The notes under the pieces are model-generated. The model was not told the DNA's origin, searched no databases, and was given only the letters and a program-made list of their open reading frames with translations. The position numbers and the translations under genes were made by a program. From NCBI RefSeq assembly GCF_017601095.1, contig NZ_JAGFUX010000005.1, forward strand, positions 107,805-171,804: a stretch of 64,000 nucleotides of DNA. Direction: 5' to 3'. This document shows, piece after piece, positions 55,283-62,827 of this stretch. Position 1 is the stretch's first letter. Every line of letters begins with the position of its first letter. Origin of the DNA: Streptococcus suis. Its GTDB lineage: Bacteria; Bacillota; Bacilli; Lactobacillales; Streptococcaceae.

Positions 55283-55954
55283 ATGACGATAAATTGGAAT
55301 GCAATATTTGATTCGGAAATGGCAGTAGAAGCAATCCCGCTTATTTTAGAGGGGCTTCCTTACACCCTTGCCTTGTCTTTACTTGGGTTTGCACTTGGGA
55401 CCTTTTGCGGTTTCTTTGTAGCTCTGATGCGTATGTCTAAGATTGGTCCATTACGTTGGCTGGCCATGACTCACATTTCTCTCATGAGGGGCATTCCTCT
55501 CATGGTTCTCCTCTTTTTCATCTATTTTGGCTTGCCTTTCATGGGGCTACAGCTTGACGCTATTTCGGCTTCCATCATTGCTTTTACTTCCATGTCCAGT
55601 GCCTATATTTCTGAAATTATTCGTGCATCTCTTTCAGCCATTGATAAGGGACAGTGGGAGGCGGCGCGTTCCCTGGGCTTGCGAACCAATGTGATTTACC
55701 GAAAAATCATTATTCCCCAAGCCTTTCGAATTGCTCTCCCCCCATTGAGTAATGTTCTCTTAGATATGGTAAAAAGTACCTCTCTGACAGCTATGATTAC
55801 GGTGCCAGAGATTTTCAATAAGGCCAAGATAGTCGGTGGAGCCAAGTCTGACTACATGACCGTTTATATCTGTGTTGCCCTTATTTATTGGGTCATCTGT
55901 ACTCTTTATGCATTTAGTCAACTCAAGCTAGAAAAACGCTTGGCGACTTACTAA
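55283..55954 (+). CDS. Amino-acid ABC transporter permease
   Basis: The 223-residue permease has five membrane segments and the HEAAT-type EAA motif EAARSLGLRTNVIYRKIIIP typical of polar amino-acid importers (His/Glu/Gln/Arg family). It should act with the binding lipoprotein upstream. The ATPase subunit must be encoded elsewhere or shared with another system. AAGAGAAAAG precedes the ATG. A strong terminator follows. Confidence 0.9.
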   Translation: MTINWNAIFDSEMAVEAIPLILEGLPYTLALSLLGFALGTFCGFFVALMRMSKIGPLRWLAMTHISLMRGIPLMVLLFFIYFGLPFMGLQLDAISASIIAFTSMSSAYISEIIRASLSAIDKGQWEAARSLGLRTNVIYRKIIIPQAFRIALPPLSNVLLDMVKSTSLTAMITVPEIFNKAKIVGGAKSDYMTVYICVALIYWVICTLYAFSQLKLEKRLATY

Positions 55955-55987
55955 AAAAAGAAAAAGCCTAAGGCTTTTTCTTTTTTT
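55953..55987. terminator. Bidirectional terminator
   Basis: A 16-bp stem (AAAAAAAGAAAAAGCC with GGCTTTTTCTTTTTTT) and a 3-nt loop lie between the convergent permease and HTH genes. Confidence 0.9.
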
Positions 55988-56201
55988 AGTTGTCTTTATG
56001 GACATATTCCAAAATATCACCTGGTTGGCAGTCTAGGATTCGGCAGATACTCATCAGGGTATTGAAACGAATGCCTTTGGCCTTGCCTGTCTTGAGAATG
56101 GACAGGTTGGCCTCTGTAATGCCGACTTGCTCTGCCAAGTCCTTGGAGGTCATTTGCCGGTCCTTGAGAATCTTGTCTAGGTTTACGCGAATCATGTCCA
56201 T
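55986..56201 (-). CDS. Cro/CI-type HTH regulator (YozG-like)
   Basis: The protein of about 71 residues is almost entirely a helix-turn-helix (KDLAEQVGITEANLSILKTG) and ends ILDCQPGDILEYVHKDN, typical of small XRE regulators paired with DUF2975 proteins. I place the start at the ATG 56201, one base after the DUF2975 stop (TGA-T-ATG); a GTG at 56216 is an alternative. It is the second gene of the pair and probably binds the inverted repeat upstream of DUF2975. Confidence 0.85.
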   Translation of the reverse strand: MDMIRVNLDKILKDRQMTSKDLAEQVGITEANLSILKTGKAKGIRFNTLMSICRILDCQPGDILEYVHKDN

Positions 56202-56202
56202 A

Positions 56203-56727
56203 TCAGATAAACTCACTGTTCTCAGTTGCTAATTGTTGCCCTTTTTGAACCAATCTCCAGACAAAATAAGTTGCGAAGAGGAAGAGGGCATTGAGGATAA
56301 AGTCTGACCAGCGAAGATTGAGGAAGTTGTTTGGACCAGTAGCATTTGTCAAGGCAATCAAGCTGGTTAGGCAAAATTGCCCAGCAGTCAAGACGAGCAA
56401 ACTGATGAAGAGTTTCTGATAAAGTTCCAGACTAGCTGAAGCGAAATAATCTTCTTCCAGAAGCAATTTACATAACTTTTGAATCAAGTGGGCAATGTGA
56501 CTGAGTGCCGCCAAGACGATTAAGATTAGTCCACTTGTTAAAAGGATGAGCCAGATACCAATCTGGTCAATGGGTTTGTTAAAGGTGTATTCCCAAGAGT
56601 CTATCGCAAAGGAGTCGCCTCCAAGACCAGCCAAGGTAAAGATGGTATAAAGAGCAATGGTGAAATAGAAGAAATAGCGAACACAAGCAGCCACAATGCC
56701 AGCTGTTTTGAGTAGATTGGTTTTCAT
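56203..56727 (-). CDS. DUF2975 membrane protein
   Basis: The 174-residue protein has four membrane segments and fits the DUF2975 family. These are commonly encoded with a small YozG-like HTH protein, as here; the function is unknown, though a role as a membrane partner of the regulator is often suggested. GGAGGTTTGCT precedes the ATG. Its promoter region contains a long AT-rich inverted repeat. Confidence 0.82.
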   Translation of the reverse strand: MKTNLLKTAGIVAACVRYFFYFTIALYTIFTLAGLGGDSFAIDSWEYTFNKPIDQIGIWLILLTSGLILIVLAALSHIAHLIQKLCKLLLEEDYFASASLELYQKLFISLLVLTAGQFCLTSLIALTNATGPNNFLNLRWSDFILNALFLFATYFVWRLVQKGQQLATENSEFI

Positions 56728-56742
56728 AGCAAACCTCCGATT

Positions 56743-56792
56743 ATTATTGTTTTATGATAATATTATCTTCAAGATTATTATAAAACAATAAT
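56743..56792. promoter_or_regulatory. Inverted repeat operator of the DUF2975/HTH operon
   Basis: Perfect 12-bp arms ATTATTGTTTTA (56743-56754) and TAAAACAATAAT (56781-56792) lie 16 bp before the DUF2975 start, with further partial complementarity inside. This is a likely autoregulatory site. Confidence 0.55.
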
Positions 56793-56949
56793 TTTTGAAA
56801 TGCAAGCGTTTTTTAAAAAGAATTAAAGTAAAACGACTAATAACACATTTGGATCGAGGAATTTTATATATCCAATATTTCCTGAAAACGATTTTATTAC
56901 TTGTAAAGAAATGGTATAATAGAAGTTAAATAAAGAGAAAAGGTGCCTT

Positions 56950-58857
56950 ATGACGACCATAGATATTAGCGAAGAAACATTAGCGAGAGAGTCCTCTGGT
57001 CTTCTTAGGACCCTCTTGAAAGATCGAACGACCAACAAGTCCATTGTTTGGGCTACACATTCCTATGAGTTGCTGGGAAAAGGGTTCGGTGCTTATGACC
57101 GAATCACTCCTACTAGAGTGACGGGTCCCTATGCCAACCTCATCCAGCCACGTTCAGAAAAGTCCAAGTACGAGCAAAAAGACCGCACCAAGGTCCGAGC
57201 AGAGGTGTTTACCCCAACTTGGTTGGTCAGACAGCAGATTGATGCCGTGGACCAAGACTTCCAAGATCTAGACCTAGAGGCCTACCTCAACCTCAAATGG
57301 TTGGAAATCACCTGCGGGGAAGCCCCTTACATGGTCTCCCGCTACGATACGGTGACTGGACAGGCCCTCGACCTTGAGGAGCGGGTCGGTTTTTTGGACC
57401 GCAAGCTCCACCGTCTATCTGAGGAAGTCCATGAGGAAGAAGTCTGGTTCCAAGGGGCGGTGACCGCCTACCAGAACGCCTACGGTTATGAGTATCAAGG
57501 AGACTCCCTACTCTTGGCGCGTGAAAACCTCCTAGCCAGCTTCATCGACTACTACCAAGCCAAGTTTGCCCAGGAACCCAGCCCCAGCCAGAAACAGACC
57601 ATTGCCCAGATTATTTCCTACAATGTCCTGCAGATGGACGGCCTGACCTATACCAGCCCCTACTCCCAGCAAGCAAAGGAAGCTGTTCAACTCAGCCTTT
57701 TTGAGGAAATAGCAGAGCAGACCAGCCAGCCACAAAAGGCACAAATCAAAGATTGGAAAACAAATGAGTTGATAGATTTTAAGCGTCTATCACAAGGAGA
57801 AAGCCCTATGAAATTTGATGTTGTCATTGGAAACCCACCGTATCAGGAGGAAATTGAAGGAGCCAATACCCAAGCAAGACCGATTTATAATTTATTCATG
57901 GAAGAATCCTATAAAATTGGGGACAAGGCTGTTCTTATCACACCGGCACGTTTTTTAGCAAATACAGGAGCCACTCCAAAAAAATGGAATAAGAAAATGC
58001 TTGAAGATGAGCATTTAAAAATTTGCTACTATGAGTTAAAAAGTGGCAATGTATTTCCTGGAACCGATATTAAAGGTGGTGTTGTGATTACTTACCATGA
58101 TAATGACAGCTTTTTTGAACCGATTGATACCTTTATTTCATCTCCGCTTTTGGATTTAGCCTATCGAATTGTGAAAAAATCTGGTTATTTGAATCAAACC
58201 TTGGATCAAATTATGTACGGTGCAGATAGTCATAAGCTAACAGATGTCATGTTCGAAGAGAATCCGGAGTTACTCTCAAGAACAGATGAATCACATAGAA
58301 AGGCAGTGTCTTCTACGATTTTTGATCGATATCCTGAGATATTTTTCGATGAAAAACCTGACACTAATGAAGAATATTGTCAAATATACGGTAGAATAAA
58401 AAACAATCGTACAGCAAAATATATAAAAAGTACTTACTTAAGGGAACATCCAAATCTAAGATGCTATAAAATACTTGTTCCGGAATCAAATGGTAGCGGA
58501 GCTTTAGGAGAAGTGTTAAGTACACCCCTAATCGGGGAACCCCTAATCGGGGAACCCCTAATCGGGTATTCCCAAACGTTTGTATCTATTGGTCAGTTTC
58601 AAACCAAAGAAGAGGCTGAAGCATGTATGAAGTATATAAAAACAAGGTTTGCTAGGGGATTTTTGGGAATTAAAAAGATTACGCAACACAATCCTCCTTC
58701 AACTTGGCAGTATGTACCGCTGTTTGATTTTGCGTCAAGCTCAGTCATTGACTGGTCCCAGTCGGTGGCGGAGATTGACGCACAGCTATATGCCTTGTTT
58801 AACTTCCCTCAAGAGGTTATTGATTTCTTTGAAACCAACATCAGACCAATGGACTAA
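56950..58857 (+). CDS. Eco57I/TaqI-type N6-adenine DNA methylase
   Basis: The 635-residue protein has, in order, a motif X-like segment EVFTPTWLVRQQID (about residues 85-98), a motif I-like WLEITCGEAPYM (about 117-128) for S-adenosylmethionine, and the catalytic motif IV VIGNPPYQEE (NPPY at about 295-298), followed by a target-recognition-like C-terminal half. This order is that of gamma-type N6-adenine methylases of Eco57I/TaqI relatives. A 15-bp tandem repeat in the C-terminal half adds repeated GEPLI units. The DNA coding residues about 275-560 is clearly more AT-rich than both flanks. AAAGGTG precedes the ATG. The next gene is a nuclease-helicase, so the pair is probably a restriction-modification-like defence system. 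Confidence 0.82.
   Translation: MTTIDISEETLARESSGLLRTLLKDRTTNKSIVWATHSYELLGKGFGAYDRITPTRVTGPYANLIQPRSEKSKYEQKDRTKVRAEVFTPTWLVRQQIDAVDQDFQDLDLEAYLNLKWLEITCGEAPYMVSRYDTVTGQALDLEERVGFLDRKLHRLSEEVHEEEVWFQGAVTAYQNAYGYEYQGDSLLLARENLLASFIDYYQAKFAQEPSPSQKQTIAQIISYNVLQMDGLTYTSPYSQQAKEAVQLSLFEEIAEQTSQPQKAQIKDWKTNELIDFKRLSQGESPMKFDVVIGNPPYQEEIEGANTQARPIYNLFMEESYKIGDKAVLITPARFLANTGATPKKWNKKMLEDEHLKICYYELKSGNVFPGTDIKGGVVITYHDNDSFFEPIDTFISSPLLDLAYRIVKKSGYLNQTLDQIMYGADSHKLTDVMFEENPELLSRTDESHRKAVSSTIFDRYPEIFFDEKPDTNEEYCQIYGRIKNNRTAKYIKSTYLREHPNLRCYKILVPESNGSGALGEVLSTPLIGEPLIGEPLIGYSQTFVSIGQFQTKEEAEACMKYIKTRFARGFLGIKKITQHNPPSTWQYVPLFDFASSSVIDWSQSVAEIDAQLYALFNFPQEVIDFFETNIRPMD
58525..58566. repeat. 15-bp tandem repeat inside the methylase gene
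   Basis: CCCCTAATCGGGGAA occurs twice perfectly (58525-58539, 58540-58554), with a third copy matching for 12 nt. The unit encodes five residues in frame (PLIGE), and its CCCC/GGGG ends are palindromic. Confidence 0.95.
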
Positions 58858-58922
58858 GTTTTTGAATGTTGAAATTTTCGAAGAGAAGTGAGTAAGATAT
58901 ATAAAAGAGAAGTAGGTAATCT

Positions 58923-61900
58923 ATGTCCGTTTTGATTAAAACTTCAGAAGAGATTTCTCCAAAAATCTACGCCTATACCACACCCCATGTGACGACCAAT
59001 GACGGCTGGATCAAGATTGGTTATACCGAGCGTCAGGTGGAGCAGAGGATTAAGGAGCAGACCCACACGGCGGGGATTGAGCCGTCTATTTTGTGGCAGC
59101 AAGAGGCTAGGTACATCGAAGAGCCTGACAAAGGCAAGCCTTTCAAAGACCATGACTTCCACCAGTTTTTGAACTTCCATGCCATCGAACGCCGTTCCAA
59201 GACCGAGTGGTTTTATTTCAATGGCCATCCAGAACAGGCCAACCTCCTGTTTGACAGGTTTGTCCGTCATGATGTTTCAGGTTACCAGCCTGGGGAGCAG
59301 GTAGACTACCAGCTCAGACAGGAGCAGGAAGAAGCTGTCCAGCAAACCTTGACCTATATCCAGACCAATCAGGACGCGCGTAAGAAAGAGTTTCTCTGGA
59401 ATGCCAAGCCACGCTTTGGCAAGACCCTGGCCACCTATGACTTGGTCAAACGACTCAACTGTGACCGAGTCTTGATTGTGACTAACCGCCCAGCCATCGC
59501 CAATTCCTGGTTTGATGATTTTCATCAGTTTATAGCTGGATCGACCTCCTATAAGTTTGTTTCGGAGTCGGATTCCCTCAAGGGCAGACCAGCTCTATCA
59601 CGAGAGGACTTCCATAAACTCCTCTTTACCGAGGAAGACGCTAAGGAAATCGCCTTTTTAAGCCTTCAGGATCTGAAAGGGTCCAAATACTTCGGCGGCG
59701 CTTATGATAAATTGCAGTGGGTTGCCAAGACCCAGTGGGATCTCTTGGTCATTGACGAGGCCCATGAAGGAGTGGATACGGAAAAAACAGATGTTGCCTT
59801 TCACCAAATCCAGCGCAACTTTACCCTCCACCTGTCTGGGACTCCCTTTAAGGCTCTAGCCAAGGGCAAGTTTGCGGAAAACCAGATTTACAACTGGTCT
59901 TATGCGGATGAGCAGGCTGCCAAGCAAGATTGGCTCTCAAGCTCCGAGCAAGAAAATCCCTATGAAAACCTTCCCCAGCTCAACATGTTTACCTACCAGA
60001 TGTCCAAGATGATCACGGACAGGGTTCGAGATGGTGCAGATTTTGGTAGTGAAACGGTTGATTTTGCCTTTGACTTGAATGAATTTTTTGCGACCAATGA
60101 ATCAGGTAGCTTTATCCATGAGAGAGAAGTCAAAGAATGGCTGAACACCTTGACCTCTAGTGAAAAATACCCATTTTCAACTAGGGAGCTACGCCGAGAA
60201 ATCAAGCACAGCTTTTGGCTATTAGACCGAGTGGCCTCTGCCAAGGCCTTGAAAGACTTGTTGGAAGACCATCCAACCTTTGACCGGTATAAGATTGTGC
60301 TGGCTGCAGGTTCTGCCAGTCAACGAGAAGTTGAGGATACTGAAGCAAATGGCAAATCACTCGATATGGTTAGGAAGGCCATTGCTGAACATGACTATAC
60401 CATCACCCTATCTGTCGGTCAGTTGACGACTGGTGTGACCATTCCAGAGTGGACAGCAGTCTTGATGCTGAGCAATCTTCAATCTCCAGCCCTCTATATG
60501 CAGGCTGCCTTTCGTGCCCAAAACCCTTACAGTTGGGTGGAAGGAGACAAGGTTTACCGCAAAGAGCGGGCCTATGTCTTTGATTTTGCTCCTGAGCGAA
60601 CCCTGTCACTCTTTAGTGACTTTGCCAACAATCTCAGTCTAGCGACTGCTGGCGGTGCAGGAACCAGTCAAACCAGAGAAGAAAATATCCGCAACCTGCT
60701 CAACTTCTTCCCAGTTATCGCAGAAGATAGGGAAGGCAAGATGGTGGAAATTGACGCTCAGGCAGTCATGACCATTCCAAGCCAGATACGTGCAGCAGAA
60801 GTCATCAAGCGTGGCTTTATGTCCAACTTCCTATTTGACAATATTGCTGGTATTTTCCGTGCTAGTCAGCTGGTCTTGGACATCTTGGATGAACTGCCTG
60901 TTGAGCAACAAGGGAAAATCAGTCATGCACCTGACACACTTGAATTTCCAGATATTGAGGTGGATGAAGAAGGACAGGTTCAGGTGGCAGAAGACTTGGT
61001 CATCAACCGTCAGGAAGTCCTTTTTGGGACAAAAGTTTATGACTTGTTGGATACGGTGGAAGAGATGGTTGACCAGGTGGAAACCGTTGACAAGGCTTTT
61101 GTAAAAACTGTTCAGAAAGAAATATCTTCTACCTTGGTGGCAGACCTAACTGCTGGCTATGACTTGACCAATCGGGAAAGTAAGCAAATTGAGAAACAGA
61201 TTCATACGGAGATTGAGACCCTCATCCAGCGTAGCGAAAAAGAATTTGATATTCAGCAGGCTCATCTCGAAAATGAATACCAAGAAGCCTTGAAGGAAAC
61301 GGTGGATAGTCAGCAACAAGAGGAACTGGAGCAGGCCTATCAAGTCAAGAAGATAGAAGCGCACCAAGCCCATCAAGCAGAGTTACGGCAACGGCTGGCA
61401 GAAAAAGTGCAGGATTTGCCGCATGATCTGGTCAAACAACAGGAAGTCAAACAGCGAGAACGCACCAAGGCTCAGGCTGAGGACGAGATTCGCGGTCACT
61501 TACGTGGTTTTGCACGCACCATTCCAAGCTTCATCATGGCTTATGGCGATGAACATCTGACCCTAGCAAACTTCGATAGCTACGTACCAGATGAAGTCTT
61601 TATCGAGGTAACGGGCATCAACCTTAACCAGTTCCGTTATTTGCGTGATGGTGGACCTGAATTTGCCGGCCACCTCTTTGACCAGCCGACCTTTGATCAG
61701 GCCATCCAAGAATTTTTACGGAAAAAAGCAGAGCTGGCAAACTATTTTGAAGATAGGACAGAAGACATCTTTGACTATATTCCACCTCAAAAGACCAACC
61801 AAATCTTCACACCGAAGAAGCTTGTTCAGAAAATGGTGGATGAGTTGGAAAAGGAAAATCCTGGTATCTTCGACGACCCATCCAAAAACTTTATTGACCT

Positions 61901-62183
61901 CTATATGAAGTCAGGCCTCTATATCACAGAGTTGGTCAAACGCCTCTATAATAGCCAAGGCTTACAAGCAGCCTTTCCAGAAAGGCATGATCGGCTCAAG
62001 CATATCTTGGAAGAGCAAGTATATGGCTTTGCGCCAACGGCTATTATCCATAAGATCGCTTTGGAGTTCATCTTTGGCACCCTACCTGACACCATCAGTC
62101 GGAAAAACTTCTTACAAGTGGATACTGTTCCATATGCCAAAGAAGGCAGGATGCAGGAGTTGATAGATAAATCTTTTGGGTAA
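58923..62183 (+). CDS. GIY-YIG nuclease / DEAH helicase with methylase-like C-terminus
   Basis: The 1086-residue protein begins with a T5orf172/GIY-YIG-type domain (IYAYTTP, then IKIGYTERQVEQRI; residues about 14-125). A superfamily 2 helicase follows: motif I KPRFGKT (about 166), motif II VIDEAHE (about 277), motif III LSGTPF, and motif VI-like QAAFRAQNPYS. A coiled coil lies at about 760-850. The last 130 residues contain a methylase-type motif X (NQIFTPKKLVQKMVDEL) and a motif I-like IDLYMKSGLYI, but the protein ends before any NPPY motif. It lies 65 nt after the methylase gene. A restriction role is inferred. The ribosome binding site is weak. Confidence 0.78.
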   Translation: MSVLIKTSEEISPKIYAYTTPHVTTNDGWIKIGYTERQVEQRIKEQTHTAGIEPSILWQQEARYIEEPDKGKPFKDHDFHQFLNFHAIERRSKTEWFYFNGHPEQANLLFDRFVRHDVSGYQPGEQVDYQLRQEQEEAVQQTLTYIQTNQDARKKEFLWNAKPRFGKTLATYDLVKRLNCDRVLIVTNRPAIANSWFDDFHQFIAGSTSYKFVSESDSLKGRPALSREDFHKLLFTEEDAKEIAFLSLQDLKGSKYFGGAYDKLQWVAKTQWDLLVIDEAHEGVDTEKTDVAFHQIQRNFTLHLSGTPFKALAKGKFAENQIYNWSYADEQAAKQDWLSSSEQENPYENLPQLNMFTYQMSKMITDRVRDGADFGSETVDFAFDLNEFFATNESGSFIHEREVKEWLNTLTSSEKYPFSTRELRREIKHSFWLLDRVASAKALKDLLEDHPTFDRYKIVLAAGSASQREVEDTEANGKSLDMVRKAIAEHDYTITLSVGQLTTGVTIPEWTAVLMLSNLQSPALYMQAAFRAQNPYSWVEGDKVYRKERAYVFDFAPERTLSLFSDFANNLSLATAGGAGTSQTREENIRNLLNFFPVIAEDREGKMVEIDAQAVMTIPSQIRAAEVIKRGFMSNFLFDNIAGIFRASQLVLDILDELPVEQQGKISHAPDTLEFPDIEVDEEGQVQVAEDLVINRQEVLFGTKVYDLLDTVEEMVDQVETVDKAFVKTVQKEISSTLVADLTAGYDLTNRESKQIEKQIHTEIETLIQRSEKEFDIQQAHLENEYQEALKETVDSQQQEELEQAYQVKKIEAHQAHQAELRQRLAEKVQDLPHDLVKQQEVKQRERTKAQAEDEIRGHLRGFARTIPSFIMAYGDEHLTLANFDSYVPDEVFIEVTGINLNQFRYLRDGGPEFAGHLFDQPTFDQAIQEFLRKKAELANYFEDRTEDIFDYIPPQKTNQIFTPKKLVQKMVDELEKENPGIFDDPSKNFIDLYMKSGLYITELVKRLYNSQGLQAAFPERHDRLKHILEEQVYGFAPTAIIHKIALEFIFGTLPDTISRKNFLQVDTVPYAKEGRMQELIDKSFG

Positions 62184-62191
62184 ATTGAAGG

Positions 62192-62219
62192 AAAACTTGT
62201 CATTTTTGGCAAGTTTTTT
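62192..62219 (+). terminator. Terminator after the helicase gene
   Basis: AAAACTTGTCA and GGCAAGTTTT pair (one G-T) around T5 and are followed by further T residues. Confidence 0.75.
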
Positions 62220-62265
62220 CAGATAAGGTGCTATACTAAAACTAGGAATGGAGGGTGGATATGTT

Positions 62266-62808
62266 ATGGCAAATTATGTTTATCAACAGGTCATTTGTTC
62301 CAAAGATTTTTTTGAAACCTACTTTTTAGATTACTACCCGATAGACGAAAAAAGGATTGATCCACCGTATATTAGTTTTAATAAACTTGTCTGTGTGAAA
62401 AATATTGGTGAATATAGGGAACAATTCGGTGAATACATCTATTATGGTTATGGCTTCACTCATAAGATACGGTCAGATGGCTTGATGGTCCTAAAGTTTG
62501 CGACAAAACGTGATGTTCCTATCGCTGCGATTAGAGCCGCTATTCAACTGGACCATAGCTTGGAGTGGTATGCGGTTGAAGAAAATTGTATCTATGTTTC
62601 TCGCTTTTATTGGAATCATGGTGTCCAAGAAGAGATTTATTTACTAGATGATGATGATGACTTTGGAAGATGGGTAGAGGCTAGATATGAGTTTGAAGAA
62701 GCACTGGCCGACTCAGATCATATTGTCTGGTATTATTTATTGGAGAATAAGAATAACTGGCTCGACAGGGCTACCTTGCTTGACCTACCGAGATATTATG
62801 AGGAGTGA
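62266..62808 (+). CDS. Hypothetical protein, possibly YubB/DUF1281-like
   Basis: The 180-residue protein starts MANYVYQQVICSKDFFETYF and contains LKFATKRDVPIAAIRAAIQ, which resembles the core of the YubB ferredoxin-like (DUF1281) family. It is acidic in its second half (LLDDDDDFGRWVEA) and rich in Tyr and Trp. It has no signal peptide or membrane segment. AGGGTGGA lies upstream of the ATG at 62266, and a TATACT lies at 62232-62237. It follows the restriction-like pair but has its own terminator-bounded start, and its function is unknown. Confidence 0.6.
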   Translation: MANYVYQQVICSKDFFETYFLDYYPIDEKRIDPPYISFNKLVCVKNIGEYREQFGEYIYYGYGFTHKIRSDGLMVLKFATKRDVPIAAIRAAIQLDHSLEWYAVEENCIYVSRFYWNHGVQEEIYLLDDDDDFGRWVEARYEFEEALADSDHIVWYYLLENKNNWLDRATLLDLPRYYEE

Positions 62809-62827
62809 TTTGTGAGAGGAGAATATC

